Part shown: piece by piece, positions 47,984 to 48,907 of the stretch
Numbering within the stretch: the stretch's first letter is position 1
Layout: each line of letters opens with the position of its first letter
Source of the DNA: Alphaproteobacteria bacterium
GTDB lineage: Bacteria > Pseudomonadota > Alphaproteobacteria > Micavibrionales > Micavibrionaceae
Assembly (NCBI GenBank): GCA_020848095.1
Contig: JADLAT010000010.1
Coordinates: 1 to 48,907 of the forward strand
Direction: 5' to 3'
DNA length: 48,907 nt
Position numbers and translations under genes: made by a program
The notes under the pieces: generated by a model
The model's database searches: none
Seen by the model: only the letters and a program-made list of their open reading frames with translations
What the model was told of the DNA's origin: nothing

Positions 47984-48762
47984 GCGCGCTCTGGTACAGA
48001 AAAAAGTTAAGGCTACGGGCTGGATTTATCCTGTTTGTGGTGCTGGCTGTTTGCCAGTCTGACCGGGCGCAGGCTGAGGCGCGGGCGCTTAATATTGATC
48101 TGGCGCAGAGCCATATCAATATCACCACGGGCTTTACCGGGGCGCTGCTCTCGGTTTTCGGGACGCGTAAGGGGCGCGGGGATGTCGTAATTATTCTCGA
48201 GGGGCCTTTAAAAGACAGTATCGTTCGGCGGAAGGAAAATGTCGCCGGTGCGTGGATTAATCGCTCATGGCTGAAATTCAAAGATGTGCCCGTGTATTAT
48301 GATTATGCACATAGCCGGGAAAATGAAGAAGACCTTTTGCCGGAATCGGAGCGGCTGCTCAACCATATTGGTTTTGAATCCTTCAAGTCAAAGCTGGAGA
48401 GTAATCGGTATGACTCTGAAACGGTTGAAAATTTCCAAAACGCGCTTATCCGCAACAAGCAAAAAAGACATCTTTTCCCGCTGGAATCGCAAGATGTCCG
48501 GTTTATAGATGATCATTTTTTTCGGGTTGATTTCCGGTTGCCCTCTAACGTGCCGCGCGGGGAATATGTCGTGCGGGCGCTTTTGGTGGAAAACGGCAAG
48601 GTTACGCATGCGACCAAGCAAAAAATGACCGTGGCGCAGGTGGGATTCAGCTCCAGTGTCTACAGTGTTGCTCATAACGAATCTCTTCTTTACGGTGTGT
48701 TATGTGTTTTTGTTGCGTGTGTTGCCGGGTGGCTTTCCAATGTATTTGTTCGCCGTAATTAA
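47980..48762 (+). CDS. TIGR02186-type conserved membrane-anchored protein
   Basis: A 260-residue protein that starts at ATG 47980, overlapping the permease stop by four bases. It has an N-terminal signal or anchor (LRAGFILFVVLAVCQSDRAQ), a mostly beta exterior domain (LNIDLAQSHINITTGFTGALLSVFGTRK, RKENVAGAWINRSWLKF) and a C-terminal membrane segment (LLYGVLCVFVACVAGWLS). This is the alphaproteobacterial family usually encoded directly after a TauE/SafE permease. It may be an accessory on the periplasmic face; function is not known. The domain is named from memory. Confidence 0.8.
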   Translation: MSALWYRKKLRLRAGFILFVVLAVCQSDRAQAEARALNIDLAQSHINITTGFTGALLSVFGTRKGRGDVVIILEGPLKDSIVRRKENVAGAWINRSWLKFKDVPVYYDYAHSRENEEDLLPESERLLNHIGFESFKSKLESNRYDSETVENFQNALIRNKQKRHLFPLESQDVRFIDDHFFRVDFRLPSNVPRGEYVVRALLVENGKVTHATKQKMTVAQVGFSSSVYSVAHNESLLYGVLCVFVACVAGWLSNVFVRRN

Positions 48763-48799
48763 GAGGGCGTTTCTTTAAAATCAGAAAGACGACATTCCT

Positions 48800-48907
48800 A
48801 TGACGAAGACAAAAGAAAAAGCAAAAACAAAGACCAAAAAGAAAGATGTTCAAGCTGAATCTGCGCTTTCTCCGGTCAAGGCGGAGGCAAAGCGTGAGGC
48901 TTCACCG
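48800..48907 (+). CDS. Start of a lysine-rich protein, cut by the window edge
   Basis: Open from ATG 48800 to the window end: MTKTKEKAKTKTKKKDVQAE, then ESALSPVKAEAKREASP. This is a highly basic and low-complexity N-terminus, typical of flexible or membrane-proximal leaders. The rest lies outside the window and I do not guess a function. It follows the TIGR02186-type gene by 37 bases. Confidence 0.5.
   Translation, partial: MTKTKEKAKTKTKKKDVQAESALSPVKAEAKREASP

Overview
The window reads as chromosome of a free-living Alphaproteobacterium with moderate GC. The signs are the run pcm, nlpD-like, yajC, secD, secF, Mth938-like, squalene-synthase-like; a TSUP permease overlapping a TIGR02186-type gene; a malic enzyme fused to a phosphotransacetylase domain; TrmFO; and UbiE. 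I cannot name the genus. About 52 protein genes and one tRNA fill the window. No stretch over 300 bases lacks a gene. I saw no insertion sequence, integrase, CRISPR array or rRNA.

Layout. 1-5.7 kb (minus): iron storage (bfd, bfr) with a Fur-like box, purB, an L,D-transpeptidase-fold lipoprotein, radC, a secreted protein of unknown role and rpsU. 5.8-12 kb: an orphan double-ATPase (YejF type), argH, and an accessory patch of small unknown genes. That patch holds a 32-bp direct repeat made from the argH 3' end and a divergent glutamyl-tRNA-reductase-like protein. 12-17.5 kb: maeB, tRNA-Leu(GAG), a phosphoribosyltransferase-like protein, lipB and an N-formylglutamate amidohydrolase-like protein. 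17.5-26.8 kb: serS, pcm, an NlpD-like lipoprotein, the yajC-secD-secF export genes, and homologues of the complex I assembly factors NDUFAF3 and NDUFAF6 with sodB between them. 26.8-31.4 kb: a lipase-fold protein, trmFO, a carbonic-anhydrase-fold protein that has lost zinc ligands, a TerB-like protein and a lipoprotein.

31.4-38 kb is a sulfur-assimilation block: ferredoxin (fdxA), cysteine synthase (cysK), ferredoxin-NADP reductase, SUMT, CysH, a Met8-like siroheme enzyme and sulfite reductase haemoprotein (cysI). No CysJ flavoprotein is present, so ferredoxin and its reductase may supply the electrons. 38-46 kb: mutS, coaBC, an acidic alanine-rich membrane protein, ubiE, murJ and trpS. 46-48.9 kb: a secreted protein, the TSUP permease with its TIGR02186 partner, and the start of a lysine-rich protein cut by the window edge.

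Most of the window is ordinary housekeeping. The best candidates for new biology are the argH-repeat-flanked segment, the GluTR-like protein beside it, the zinc-ligand-depleted carbonic anhydrase coupled to a TerB-like protein, and the secDF-linked assembly-factor pair.
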